From NCBI GenBank assembly GCA_024639485.1, contig JAHEII010000001.1, positions 1-39,694 on the forward strand: a stretch of DNA of 39,694 nucleotides, read 5' to 3'. Of the stretch, positions 32,358-39,694 are shown piece after piece. Under the pieces are notes generated by a model. It had not been told where the DNA came from. It saw nothing but the letters and a program-made list of their open reading frames with translations, and ran no database searches. Each line of letters opens with the position of its first letter. Position 1 is the stretch's first letter. The DNA is from Alphaproteobacteria bacterium (GTDB taxonomy: Bacteria > Pseudomonadota > Alphaproteobacteria > Puniceispirillales > UBA1172). A program made the position numbers and the translations under genes.

Positions 32358-33305
32358 TCAGGCATTAGGAACAGCATCCCATACCCATTCGGATTTGCAA
32401 AACTCACATGACATGACCAGTTTATTATTCTCATCGGCCAGATCAATTTTTTCTTCATCGGTTAATGATGCAATAATCTGTTCTGCGCGTGTTGACGAAC
32501 ACCGGCATTGATCACGAAGCGGCCGCCAAGGCAATGGTCTGGCCGATAATTCATGAAACAACCGATGCACCAGCGTTTCAACCGGTATCGTATGATCCAG
32601 CATTTCTGTCCGTTCCAGCGTTGACATCAACGTGCATGCGGTATGCCAGATATCTTCTTCGGTATCACTCATTGGCAGAACGTCATCATGATTGCCGCCG
32701 GTTTCCGGTATCCGTTGCAACAAAAGTCCGGTCGCACGCCATGATCCGTCATGGTAATCTGCGGCAAGCATCAGCGCGGTATCAATCTGTTCCGAATCCC
32801 TGAAATAGCGCAACGCCACATCCGTGATGCTCTGGGCTTCTATTGGTACGATCCCCTGATACCGGCCTTTCTTGCCCTGATCAACGGTAAAGGCCAGATG
32901 CCCTGTTCCCATGAGTTGCATCATTGGGGCAGGCGCACCCATGCCGCCATCATCTGCGTCTATATCCTGATGTTCATCATATCCCATATAGGCGCGAACC
33001 GCACCATCGGTGGTCACATCAGCAAGCAGGGTTTTTATTGCTCCGTCACCCTTGGCCTGAAGCGTGAAAATACCATCATAGCTCATGGTACTGGCAAGGC
33101 ATGATGCCAATACAACGGATTCGGCAGCCAGCTTGCCCATGACTTGTGGATAGTTATGGCGTCCCAGAATTGTGTTAACCACATGATCCATTTTTGCCAG
33201 ACGGCCACGGATAGCGGCCTTACGGCCGGGGCCTGCATCAATGACAAAAGGCAGTATTCCAGCCGAATTTCCGGACAAACTTTCAGACAGATTTTTATCA
33301 GCCAT
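32358..33305 (-). CDS. hslO: Hsp33 redox-regulated chaperone
   Basis: Cytoplasmic holdase activated by oxidation of a zinc centre. The 315-residue protein has the core fold (LGRHNYPQVMGKLAAESVVLAS, TLQAKGDGAIKTLLADVT) and the C-terminal zinc site made of Cys-x-Cys (QCRCSSTR) and Cys-x2-Cys (SCEFCKSEW). AGAGG precedes the ATG. It is 22 bases after argF, an order (argD-argF-hslO) that is common in alphaproteobacteria and probably a single transcript. Confidence 0.95.
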   Translation of the reverse strand: MADKNLSESLSGNSAGILPFVIDAGPGRKAAIRGRLAKMDHVVNTILGRHNYPQVMGKLAAESVVLASCLASTMSYDGIFTLQAKGDGAIKTLLADVTTDGAVRAYMGYDEHQDIDADDGGMGAPAPMMQLMGTGHLAFTVDQGKKGRYQGIVPIEAQSITDVALRYFRDSEQIDTALMLAADYHDGSWRATGLLLQRIPETGGNHDDVLPMSDTEEDIWHTACTLMSTLERTEMLDHTIPVETLVHRLFHELSARPLPWRPLRDQCRCSSTRAEQIIASLTDEEKIDLADENNKLVMSCEFCKSEWVWDAVPNA

Positions 33306-33327
33306 TACCAGTAACCTCTACCAATTC

Positions 33328-34275
33328 TCATAATCCGGCATTATTTTTATCAAGACAGAAACACATAATGGCTTTCTGTACATGAAGCCGGTTTTCTGCT
33401 TCGTCCCAGATAACGGATTGGACACCGTCAACAACCTCAGCATCTGCTTCGTTGCCACGATAGACAGGCAGACAATGCATGAATATAGCATCAGGTGCGG
33501 CCAATTCCATCACCTGTGTTGTCACCCGAAATGGTTCAAGCATATTTTTATGCGCGGCGGCATCAATATGATCAGCACCGCCCATTGATGCTCCCATGGA
33601 TATCCATGTATCCGTTACGACAACATCCGCATTTTTGACAGCAAGTGCCGGATCACCCGATAAATGGATCACGCCGCCAGCAGCTTTAGCCTTGGCAACA
33701 ATACTAGCATCTGGACGTAAAGCGTCAGGGGTGGCAAGCGTTAGCGAAAAACCAAAGGCCGCCGCCGCCTCAATCCAGCTATGGGCAACATTATTGCCAT
33801 CACCTAGCCAGACAATATGCAGATGCGCAAAATTCAGATCAGGTGCTTTTTTTTCGGCAACTGTCATCACATCTGCCATGACCTGACAGGGGTGGCTTTG
33901 ATTAGTAAGACCATTGATCACCGGTATGCTGGCATGATGCGATAATTCTAGCACCGTGTCATGGTTTTCGGCACGAATCATGATAGCATCAACATAACGT
34001 GACATGGCCTTTGCCGTGTCTGCCACGGTTTCCCCCCGGCCAAGTTGCATGCCCTTATTATCCAGAACCAGCGGGGCGGCACCAAGCTGATTGACACCAA
34101 CTTCAAACGATATGCGGGTTCGGGTGGATGGCTTTTCAAACAGGAGCGCAATATTCATTCCGCTTAATGTGTTTGATACGCTATCAGGGCGTGCTTTCAT
34201 AATCAGAGCATCCTGTATCATCTGCCGCAAATGATCAGATGAATAATCCGCAATATCTATAAAATGCCTAATCAT
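33328..34275 (-). CDS. argF: ornithine carbamoyltransferase
   Basis: Makes citrulline from ornithine and carbamoyl phosphate in arginine synthesis. The 315-residue protein has the carbamoyl-phosphate site STRTR (50-54), HPCQ (128-131) and the ornithine-side HCLPVYRG near residue 280. The ATG at 34275 overlaps the argD stop by eight bases; a GTG at 34299 is in frame but gives a non-homologous extension. Confidence 0.95.
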   Translation of the reverse strand: MIRHFIDIADYSSDHLRQMIQDALIMKARPDSVSNTLSGMNIALLFEKPSTRTRISFEVGVNQLGAAPLVLDNKGMQLGRGETVADTAKAMSRYVDAIMIRAENHDTVLELSHHASIPVINGLTNQSHPCQVMADVMTVAEKKAPDLNFAHLHIVWLGDGNNVAHSWIEAAAAFGFSLTLATPDALRPDASIVAKAKAAGGVIHLSGDPALAVKNADVVVTDTWISMGASMGGADHIDAAAHKNMLEPFRVTTQVMELAAPDAIFMHCLPVYRGNEADAEVVDGVQSVIWDEAENRLHVQKAIMCFCLDKNNAGL

Positions 34276-35488
34276 GGTTATGACTCGCTTTTTCTTCACA
34301 TGCGCTCAAAACCGTATCAAGAACAGCCACCGCGTGATGAATATCTTCGGTTCTGACATTCAGCGGCGGTAAGAGCCGGACAGTATTCGCCGCCGCCGGG
34401 ACGACCAGCATATGATGCGCACGACACGCGGCCATAACGTCAAGCGGAGTTAGATGATCTGCCAGAACCAGCCCGATCAGAAAACCGTTTCCCCGTATCT
34501 CAATAATCGCCTGATGTTTCTGCTTAAGCCCGTCCAGCTCGGCAAATAGCATCGCGCTCCGCGACCGCATATCTGCCAGAAAATCCGCATCCAGCACATC
34601 CAGCACCGCACATGCCGCCTGCATAGCCAGCGGGTTTCCGCCAAAAGTCGATCCGTGACTACCCGGTGTCATGGCAGAACCTACCGCTTCGGTGGCAATC
34701 ACCGCACCGATAGGGAAGCCGCCAGCAAGTCCCTTGGCCATGGCGATAATATCTGGCTTGATGCCGCTTGGTTCAAACGAAAACAAATGCCCTGACCGGC
34801 CAACGCCAATCTGAACTTCATCAGCGATAAGCAAGCATCCCACTTCATTAGTGACTGCTCTTAATTCGGCTAAAAATCCATCTGGTAATGGTCTGGCACC
34901 GCCTTCGCCTTGGACGCTTTCCACCATTACTGCCGCTATTTCCGGAGCGCCGCTTTCTGCATCGCTGATCAATTGATCCCGCAAGGCATTCATATTGCCG
35001 AACGGAAAATGACCAAATCCGTCAGGCATGGGGCCAAACCCCTCACGAAAGGCCGGACGATCAGTGGCCGCAAGCATGGCAATAGTGCGGCCATGAAACG
35101 CGCCTTCTGCACATAGGATTTTATGCCGGTTGTGATGCCCCATATGGTGCATGGCTCGCCGCGCCATTTTTACGGCGGCTTCGGTGGCTTCGGCCCCCGA
35201 ATTACAGAAAAACACCTGATCCAGCCCTGACCGCTTGGCCAGAATCTGTGCTAATTCGGCCTGTTCGGGAATGTTGTACAGATTAGAAACATGCCATAAT
35301 TTCCCCGCTTGCCGGGTCAGCGCATCTACCAGTTTCGGGTGGCTATGGCCAAGTGTGTTCACCGCAATACCTGTTGCAAAATCCAGATAGCGGTCACCAT
35401 CGGTACTAATCAGCCAGCTGCCTTCGCCATGCGAAAACGCCAGATCAGCCCGACCATAATTGCCCATCACCGCTGTCGTGCTGGTCAT
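34268..35488 (-). CDS. argD: acetylornithine/succinyldiaminopimelate aminotransferase
   Basis: Class III PLP aminotransferase of arginine (and possibly lysine) synthesis, 406 residues. The PLP lysine is Lys252 in AMAKGLAGGFPIGA, and Asp223 in LIADEVQIGVGR contacts the pyridine nitrogen. NSGAEATEAAVKMAR (about 96-110) and GAFHGRTIAMLAAT are typical. GGTGGAGAA precedes the ATG, which overlaps the dCTP-deaminase stop (ATGA). Catabolic aminotransferases of this class look similar, but the argF partner settles the role. Confidence 0.94.
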   Translation of the reverse strand: MTSTTAVMGNYGRADLAFSHGEGSWLISTDGDRYLDFATGIAVNTLGHSHPKLVDALTRQAGKLWHVSNLYNIPEQAELAQILAKRSGLDQVFFCNSGAEATEAAVKMARRAMHHMGHHNRHKILCAEGAFHGRTIAMLAATDRPAFREGFGPMPDGFGHFPFGNMNALRDQLISDAESGAPEIAAVMVESVQGEGGARPLPDGFLAELRAVTNEVGCLLIADEVQIGVGRSGHLFSFEPSGIKPDIIAMAKGLAGGFPIGAVIATEAVGSAMTPGSHGSTFGGNPLAMQAACAVLDVLDADFLADMRSRSAMLFAELDGLKQKHQAIIEIRGNGFLIGLVLADHLTPLDVMAACRAHHMLVVPAAANTVRLLPPLNVRTEDIHHAVAVLDTVLSACEEKASHNHD

Positions 35489-36660
35489 GTGGATTCTCCA
35501 CCTGTAATCGGTTGAAAATGTTTGGCCAGTTGCAATCCTTGCGCCTGATAATGAGAACCGCTACCTCTTGCCCCATAAAGTGCGTCCGGTACCAGCGATA
35601 ATGGTTCATATACAAGACGGCAGACGGTCTGGCCTTCTTCGATTAGAAACGGCACATCATGCGAACGAACTTCGAGAACAGCGCGGGTTTCACCAGCACC
35701 TAGTTCGGGCATACCAAAACCGGGATCAAAGAAACCGGCATAATGCGCTCTAAATTCACCAATGCGCGTATCATAAGCCGTCATTTCCGCCGCATATTCA
35801 GCCGGCACGGTCACATATTCCCGACTAGCCAGAATATAAAACTCATCCGGATTTAAAACCAATCCGCCAGCGTTAAGGTCTGCAAACGTAACTTTTTCCC
35901 AGAATCCGGATACCGGATATACCCCGACCTGATCCACATCAATCAGCCCGGCATGTTTCCGCGCGCGCCAGCCAACAAGCCCCGGCATCAAGCTATGCGC
36001 TTTCCCCGACAGATCAACGCTAAGCGGGATACCGTCTTTGATTTTGTGATTAATAATGCCTTCGCCATGGGTAAGCCCCGATTTGTCTTGAAGCGCCATC
36101 ATATCATCATCGCTGATATGCGCCCGTCCTGAGCGTAAGCGAAGTTGTGATAAGCGTGATCCCTGCCTGACCAGCACAGAAAAAGTGCGTGGGCTAATCT
36201 CAGCATAAAGCGCACCGCTATAACCGGATGGTGCCATTTCAAACTCATCTGCGTAATCGGCAATCATCCGCGTAAATACATCTAGCCGTCCTGTTGAGCT
36301 TTTGGGATTGGCAATAGCGGTTAATCCTTGCGGCAGATGCGCGGATTCCATTAATTCGGCAATGTAGACACAGCCCTTTTCCAGAACCGCCCCATGTGTC
36401 AGATCAATTTCATGCATGGCAAGATCATGCAGCTTATCAGCCACCTTATGATCAGCACCGGGCAGGAATGAGGCCTGTACCCGCCATGCTTTTGCCCCTA
36501 ATCGCAAATCCAGTGACGCCGGTTGTATCTGGCCATCTGTCAACGGCGCCGCGCTAGTCAGAATACGCTTGGCAAATGCGTCTTCTAGCTGGGGTTGCGA
36601 CAGAATACCCGGCGGATAAGATAACCCCGACGGGGAAGATGTATCAGAAGATGCGTTCAT
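35485..36660 (-). CDS. dcd: dCTP deaminase, long two-domain form
   Basis: Belongs to the 2'-deoxycytidine 5'-triphosphate deaminase family, which feeds dUTP/dTTP synthesis. At 391 residues it is about twice the length of E. coli Dcd. The first half contains the Dcd/dUTPase-type segment LTDGQIQPASLDLRLGAKAW (about 40-59) and PKSSTGRLDVFTRMIADY (about 138-155). The second half repeats the fold with VGVYPVSGFWEK, LNPDEFYILASREYVTVP and HYAGFFDPGFG. This tandem layout is typical of alphaproteobacteria. It is translationally coupled to argD. Confidence 0.9.
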   Translation of the reverse strand: MNASSDTSSPSGLSYPPGILSQPQLEDAFAKRILTSAAPLTDGQIQPASLDLRLGAKAWRVQASFLPGADHKVADKLHDLAMHEIDLTHGAVLEKGCVYIAELMESAHLPQGLTAIANPKSSTGRLDVFTRMIADYADEFEMAPSGYSGALYAEISPRTFSVLVRQGSRLSQLRLRSGRAHISDDDMMALQDKSGLTHGEGIINHKIKDGIPLSVDLSGKAHSLMPGLVGWRARKHAGLIDVDQVGVYPVSGFWEKVTFADLNAGGLVLNPDEFYILASREYVTVPAEYAAEMTAYDTRIGEFRAHYAGFFDPGFGMPELGAGETRAVLEVRSHDVPFLIEEGQTVCRLVYEPLSLVPDALYGARGSGSHYQAQGLQLAKHFQPITGGEST

Positions 36661-36673
36661 GACCGAAACCGTT

Positions 36674-37561
36674 CTAGCTTTTGAGTTTATATCCGGTCTT
36701 TAACAGATAAATACCGAATAGGGATAGCATCAGCATTGTCAGGGATAAAATCAAGCCCCCTAAAAGCGGCGATGCTGAACTAAACCCAGTCATAGCATAG
36801 CGAAATCCGTCAATCATATAAAAAATCGGATTAAAATAGGCAATCACCGCCACGCTATCCGGCAATCGGTCAATCGTATAGAAAGTACCGGATAAAAATA
36901 CCAATGGCTGAATAACAAAATTGGTGATTGTTGCCAGACTATCAAATTTATCTGCCCAGATACCGGCAATCATGCCAATAACCGCCATAATACCTGCCCC
37001 AAGCGATAAAAACAGAACCGCCGCGAATATATTGGCAGGAATAATGTTTATCCCCAGAAACGGCATCGTCATGATAGCAACAATGGCAACCATAATCCCG
37101 CGCGTCATACCGGCGGCAACCATACCAATAAACAACTCATAAGCGCTAAGTGGCGGCATAACCAGATCAACAATATTTCCCTGCACTTTACCAATGACTA
37201 ACGACGAAGATGTATTTGCAAAGGCATTTTGTAACACCGCCATCATAATTAACCCCGGTGCCAGAAAGGTAAGCAGGTTCATATCCCCCATCAGATCAAC
37301 CCGATCACCAATAGCAACCGCAAAAACCGTCAGGAAAAGCCATGTTGTTATCACTGGCGCGGCAACGGTTTGCCCCAGTATCTTAACAAAACGCATGACT
37401 TCACGCCGGTAAAGCGTGGATAGGCCAACCCAGTTGATGAAACCAATTTGTATGGGTCTGATCACTGTTGTGGTGGCCGAACGGGTATCTTTGACGTTGT
37501 TTCTCGACATGGCCGCAACATATTCGCTATGCTGGCATAAAGCAAGAACACGCTTAATCAT
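36674..37561 (-). CDS. ABC-2 type transporter permease
   Basis: Inner-membrane permease of the YadH/ABC-2 class, 295 residues or less. It has a cytoplasmic N-terminal part with LYRREVMRFVKILGQTVAAPVITTWLF and about six helices. The FLAPGLIMMAVLQNAFANTSSSLV and VFLSGTFYTIDRLPDSV regions are typical of the family. The start may be the ATG at 37561 or at 37510; neither has a ribosome site. Its cognate ATPase is not next to it in this window, so it must be supplied elsewhere. The substrate is unknown. Confidence 0.88.
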   Translation of the reverse strand: MIKRVLALCQHSEYVAAMSRNNVKDTRSATTTVIRPIQIGFINWVGLSTLYRREVMRFVKILGQTVAAPVITTWLFLTVFAVAIGDRVDLMGDMNLLTFLAPGLIMMAVLQNAFANTSSSLVIGKVQGNIVDLVMPPLSAYELFIGMVAAGMTRGIMVAIVAIMTMPFLGINIIPANIFAAVLFLSLGAGIMAVIGMIAGIWADKFDSLATITNFVIQPLVFLSGTFYTIDRLPDSVAVIAYFNPIFYMIDGFRYAMTGFSSASPLLGGLILSLTMLMLSLFGIYLLKTGYKLKS

Positions 37562-37596
37562 GAGTTGTGTTCAAACCAATCAGGATATAGTCATTC

Positions 37597-38148
37597 ATGG
37601 TGATTTCTGACGAAAAGCTAAATCGCCGGCTTGAAAATAAAGCCTTAAGCTATCTGGCGCGATTTGCCTCTAGCGAAGCCAATTTGCGGCAGGTGCTGAT
37701 CCGGTTTGGTCGCCGGAAATGCTGGCCAAAAGACGGCGACAAAGACGAAGAACCCGCTTTCCTGATCCAGCTAAATCAGGCGATTGACCGGCTGGTAATT
37801 CGCTATGCCCGTCTTGGCTATGTTGATGATGCGGCCTATGCCCATGCCCGCGCCCGTGGCATGCGTGTCAGAGGAACATCAGGCAGACATATCAGCCATT
37901 ACCTCAAAGCCAAAGGCGTAAAAGGTGACGTGATCAGCCAGACCATGGATGATGATAACATCGGCAGCATGGATGCCGAAACAGACGCTGCCAGAAAATA
38001 TGCCCGCCGCCGCAAATTAGGCCAGTATGCAAGCCCGAACAGCCGGGCAAAACCGGATTGGGAAAAACGCCATCTGGCTAGTATGATCCGTGCCGGATTC
38101 GGGTTTGACGTGTCCAAATTGGTACTATTTACTGAATATGAAGATTGA
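37597..38148 (+). CDS. recX: regulatory protein RecX
   Basis: RecX modulates RecA filament activity. The 183-residue protein has the helical triplet pattern of the family (ALSYLARFASSEANLRQVLIRF, RLGYVDDAAYAHARARGMRVRGTSGRHISHYLKAKGV). A C-terminal extension carries further basic residues (KYARRRKLGQYAS). RecA is not encoded in the window. It is divergent from the ABC-2 permease gene, with 35 bases between starts. Confidence 0.85.
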   Translation: MVISDEKLNRRLENKALSYLARFASSEANLRQVLIRFGRRKCWPKDGDKDEEPAFLIQLNQAIDRLVIRYARLGYVDDAAYAHARARGMRVRGTSGRHISHYLKAKGVKGDVISQTMDDDNIGSMDAETDAARKYARRRKLGQYASPNSRAKPDWEKRHLASMIRAGFGFDVSKLVLFTEYED

Positions 38149-38149
38149 T

Positions 38150-38163
38150 GCCGGATATCCGGC
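38150..38163. repeat. perfect palindrome GCCGGATATCCGGC
   Basis: A 14-base perfect palindrome directly after the recX stop and 57 bases before acs. No T-run follows, so it is not a standard terminator. It may be an operator for acs or an incidental dyad. Confidence 0.5.
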
Positions 38164-38220
38164 TATTGTGAACCACCCGAAAAATGGGTAAATTATAGGC
38201 GAATTTTCAGGGGGAGTACC

Positions 38221-39694
38221 ATGTCAGACCATCACCAGTTTCCACCATCCGCTGAGCGGGCAAAATCAGCACGAGTTGATCATGATACCTATATGGACAT
38301 GTATCAACGTTCTATCGAACAGCCAGATGCGTTCTGGGATGAAATGGGACGGGCGCAGATTGACTGGATGAAGCCTTATACAAAAATCAATAATTCCACC
38401 TATGATGCAACATCCCTATCTATTAAATGGTACGAAGACGGCACACTTAATGCCAGCGCCAATTGTCTGGACAGGCATCTGGACACACGCGGTGATCAGA
38501 CCGCGCTGATATTCGAAGGCGATGATCCATCCAATAGCCGCCATATCAGCTATCGGGAATTACATGATGAGGTTTGCCGTTTTGCCAATGTACTAAAAGC
38601 GCGTGGCGTTAAGGCTGGCGACCGTGTCACCATTTATATGCCCATGATCGTAGAAGCCGTGGTAGCCATGCTAGCGGTCGTTCGCATTGGCGCCGTGCAT
38701 TCGGTTGTCTTTGGCGGATTTTCGCCTGATGCGCTGGCTGGCCGTATTAAGGATTGTGATTCGCATGTTATCATTACCGCCGATGAAGGCGTTCGTGGCG
38801 GTAAACCCATTCCGCTAAAAGCCAATACAGATAAAGCACTTGAAATATGTCCGGATTGCCAGACTGTTATCGTGATTAAACGAACCGGTGGCAACATTGA
38901 TTGGCATGATGGCCGGGATTTCTGGTATCACGAAGAAATGGCCAAAGTCGATGCGGATTGCCCCCCTGCCGAGGTTGGCGCCGAAGACCCGATGTTCATT
39001 CTGTATACGTCCGGATCAACCGGCAAACCCAAAGGCGTGTTACATACCACTGGCGGATATATGGTTTATGCCAGCATGACATTCAAATATGTTTTTGATT
39101 ACCAACCGGGTGATGTGTATTGGTGTACCGCTGATGTTGGCTGGGTTACCGGCCATAGTTATATCGTTTATGGCCCCTTAGCCACTGGCGCGACTGGCGT
39201 CATATTTGAGGGCGTGCCAACCTATCCGGATGCTGGCCGATTCTGGGAAGTGATTGAAAAGCACAAGGTAAACACATTTTATACCGCCCCAACCGCCATT
39301 CGTGCGCTCATGCGTGAGGGCAATGATTTTGTCACCCGCTATGACCGTTCATCGCTAAGAACGCTGGGGTCGGTTGGCGAGCCTATCAATCCCGAAGCAT
39401 GGATGTGGTATCATGATATTATCGGTGAAGGCCGTTGCCCGATTGTTGATACATGGTGGCAAACCGAAACAGGCGGCATTATGATCACGCCGCTTCCGGG
39501 CGCAACAACCCTGAAACCCGGTTCAGCTACCAGACCATTTTTCGGCATTGAGCCTATTCTGGTTGATAGCGATAACAAACCGCTAGATGGCGCTACTTCG
39601 GGCAGTTTATGCATCAACCGGTCATGGCCGGGACAGATGCGGACGGTATACGGGGATCATGACCGCTTTATCAGCACCTATTTCACCACTTTCC
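38221..39694 (+). CDS. acs: acetyl-CoA synthetase, 3'-truncated
   Basis: AMP-forming acetate activation (acetate + ATP + CoA to acetyl-CoA). The frame runs from the ATG at 38221, with GGGGGAG just upstream, through 491 codons to the window edge without a stop. Full enzymes are near 650 residues, so about 160 are missing, including the C-terminal catalytic Lys domain. Visible are [20 protein letters not shown] near the N-terminus, the adenylate P-loop [11 protein letters not shown] (about 262-272), [14 protein letters not shown] and the acetate-site region [17 protein letters not shown]. It looks like a normal Acs and may recover acetate made by catabolism. Confidence 0.95.
   Translation, partial: MSDHHQFPPSAERAKSARVDHDTYMDMYQRSIEQPDAFWDEMGRAQIDWMKPYTKINNSTYDATSLSIKWYEDGTLNASANCLDRHLDTRGDQTALIFEGDDPSNSRHISYRELHDEVCRFANVLKARGVKAGDRVTIYMPMIVEAVVAMLAVVRIGAVHSVVFGGFSPDALAGRIKDCDSHVIITADEGVRGGKPIPLKANTDKALEICPDCQTVIVIKRTGGNIDWHDGRDFWYHEEMAKVDADCPPAEVGAEDPMFILYTSGSTGKPKGVLHTTGGYMVYASMTFKYVFDYQPGDVYWCTADVGWVTGHSYIVYGPLATGATGVIFEGVPTYPDAGRFWEVIEKHKVNTFYTAPTAIRALMREGNDFVTRYDRSSLRTLGSVGEPINPEAWMWYHDIIGEGRCPIVDTWWQTETGGIMITPLPGATTLKPGSATRPFFGIEPILVDSDNKPLDGATSGSLCINRSWPGQMRTVYGDHDRFISTYFTTF

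Noticed and set aside
1-39694. Insertion sequences, prophage, CRISPR, tRNA or attachment sites at the island edges
   Set aside because: No transposase, integrase, spaced direct repeats, cloverleaf sequence or flanking direct repeats were seen. The island looks integrated in the chromosome without visible mobility genes.

Overview
The window looks like a chromosomal segment of a marine-type alphaproteobacterium. The supporting signs are the argD-argF-hslO gene order, a long two-domain dCTP deaminase, an alphaproteobacterial-style RecX, moderate G+C judged by eye, and very tight ATGA-coupled operons. A SAR116 (Puniceispirillum-like) origin is my best guess from overall gene style. It is an inference and not proven by a marker gene here. 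There is no tRNA, rRNA, CRISPR array, insertion sequence or phage gene. No intergenic stretch exceeds about 175 bases.

The first three quarters (1-29355) is a catabolic island. At the left edge are a 5'-truncated acyl-CoA dehydrogenase, an ADP-forming type acyl-CoA synthetase and a convergent aldehyde dehydrogenase. Then come a RidA-type enamine/imine deaminase, an alpha/beta hydrolase and a first PF06684 ('amino acid synthesis') protein closed by a strong terminator. These are followed by an amidase-signature hydrolase, a TauE-type exporter, a His-rich membrane-anchored protein, the molybdoenzyme maturation pair XdhC and MocA, and a ferredoxin-NADP+ reductase. The centre is a five-gene, translationally coupled minus-strand operon (18604 down to 12005). 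It encodes an FAD subunit, a fused 2Fe-2S/molybdopterin hydroxylase, a 6-hydroxynicotinate-reductase-like Fe-S protein, a UPF0280 (ApbE-like) protein and a second PF06684 protein. A MarR regulator is divergent from it. Further right lie a complete branched-chain-type ABC importer with a Tat-signal binding protein, a large polytopic membrane protein and an ATP-dependent HyuA/HyuB lactamase pair.

Read together, these genes suggest import of an N-heterocyclic carboxylate or lactam, Mo-dependent hydroxylation, ferredoxin-dependent ring reduction, and hydrolytic ring opening. Imine/enamine hydrolysis, aldehyde oxidation and CoA-thioester beta-oxidation would follow. The logic resembles clostridial nicotinate fermentation and the tetrahydro-6-oxonicotinate route reported for Azorhizobium. 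The substrate cannot be fixed from sequence. A shared motif, GTRYACAAAY, sits in four intergenic promoter regions (11069, 18641, 23910, 25502) and probably marks the MarR regulon that ties the island together.

From 29527 to the end the content is core: folE (GTP cyclohydrolase I), trkH (K+ uptake), a small lipoprotein, hslO (Hsp33), argF, argD, a dCTP deaminase, an ABC-2 permease, recX and a 3'-truncated acs (acetyl-CoA synthetase).
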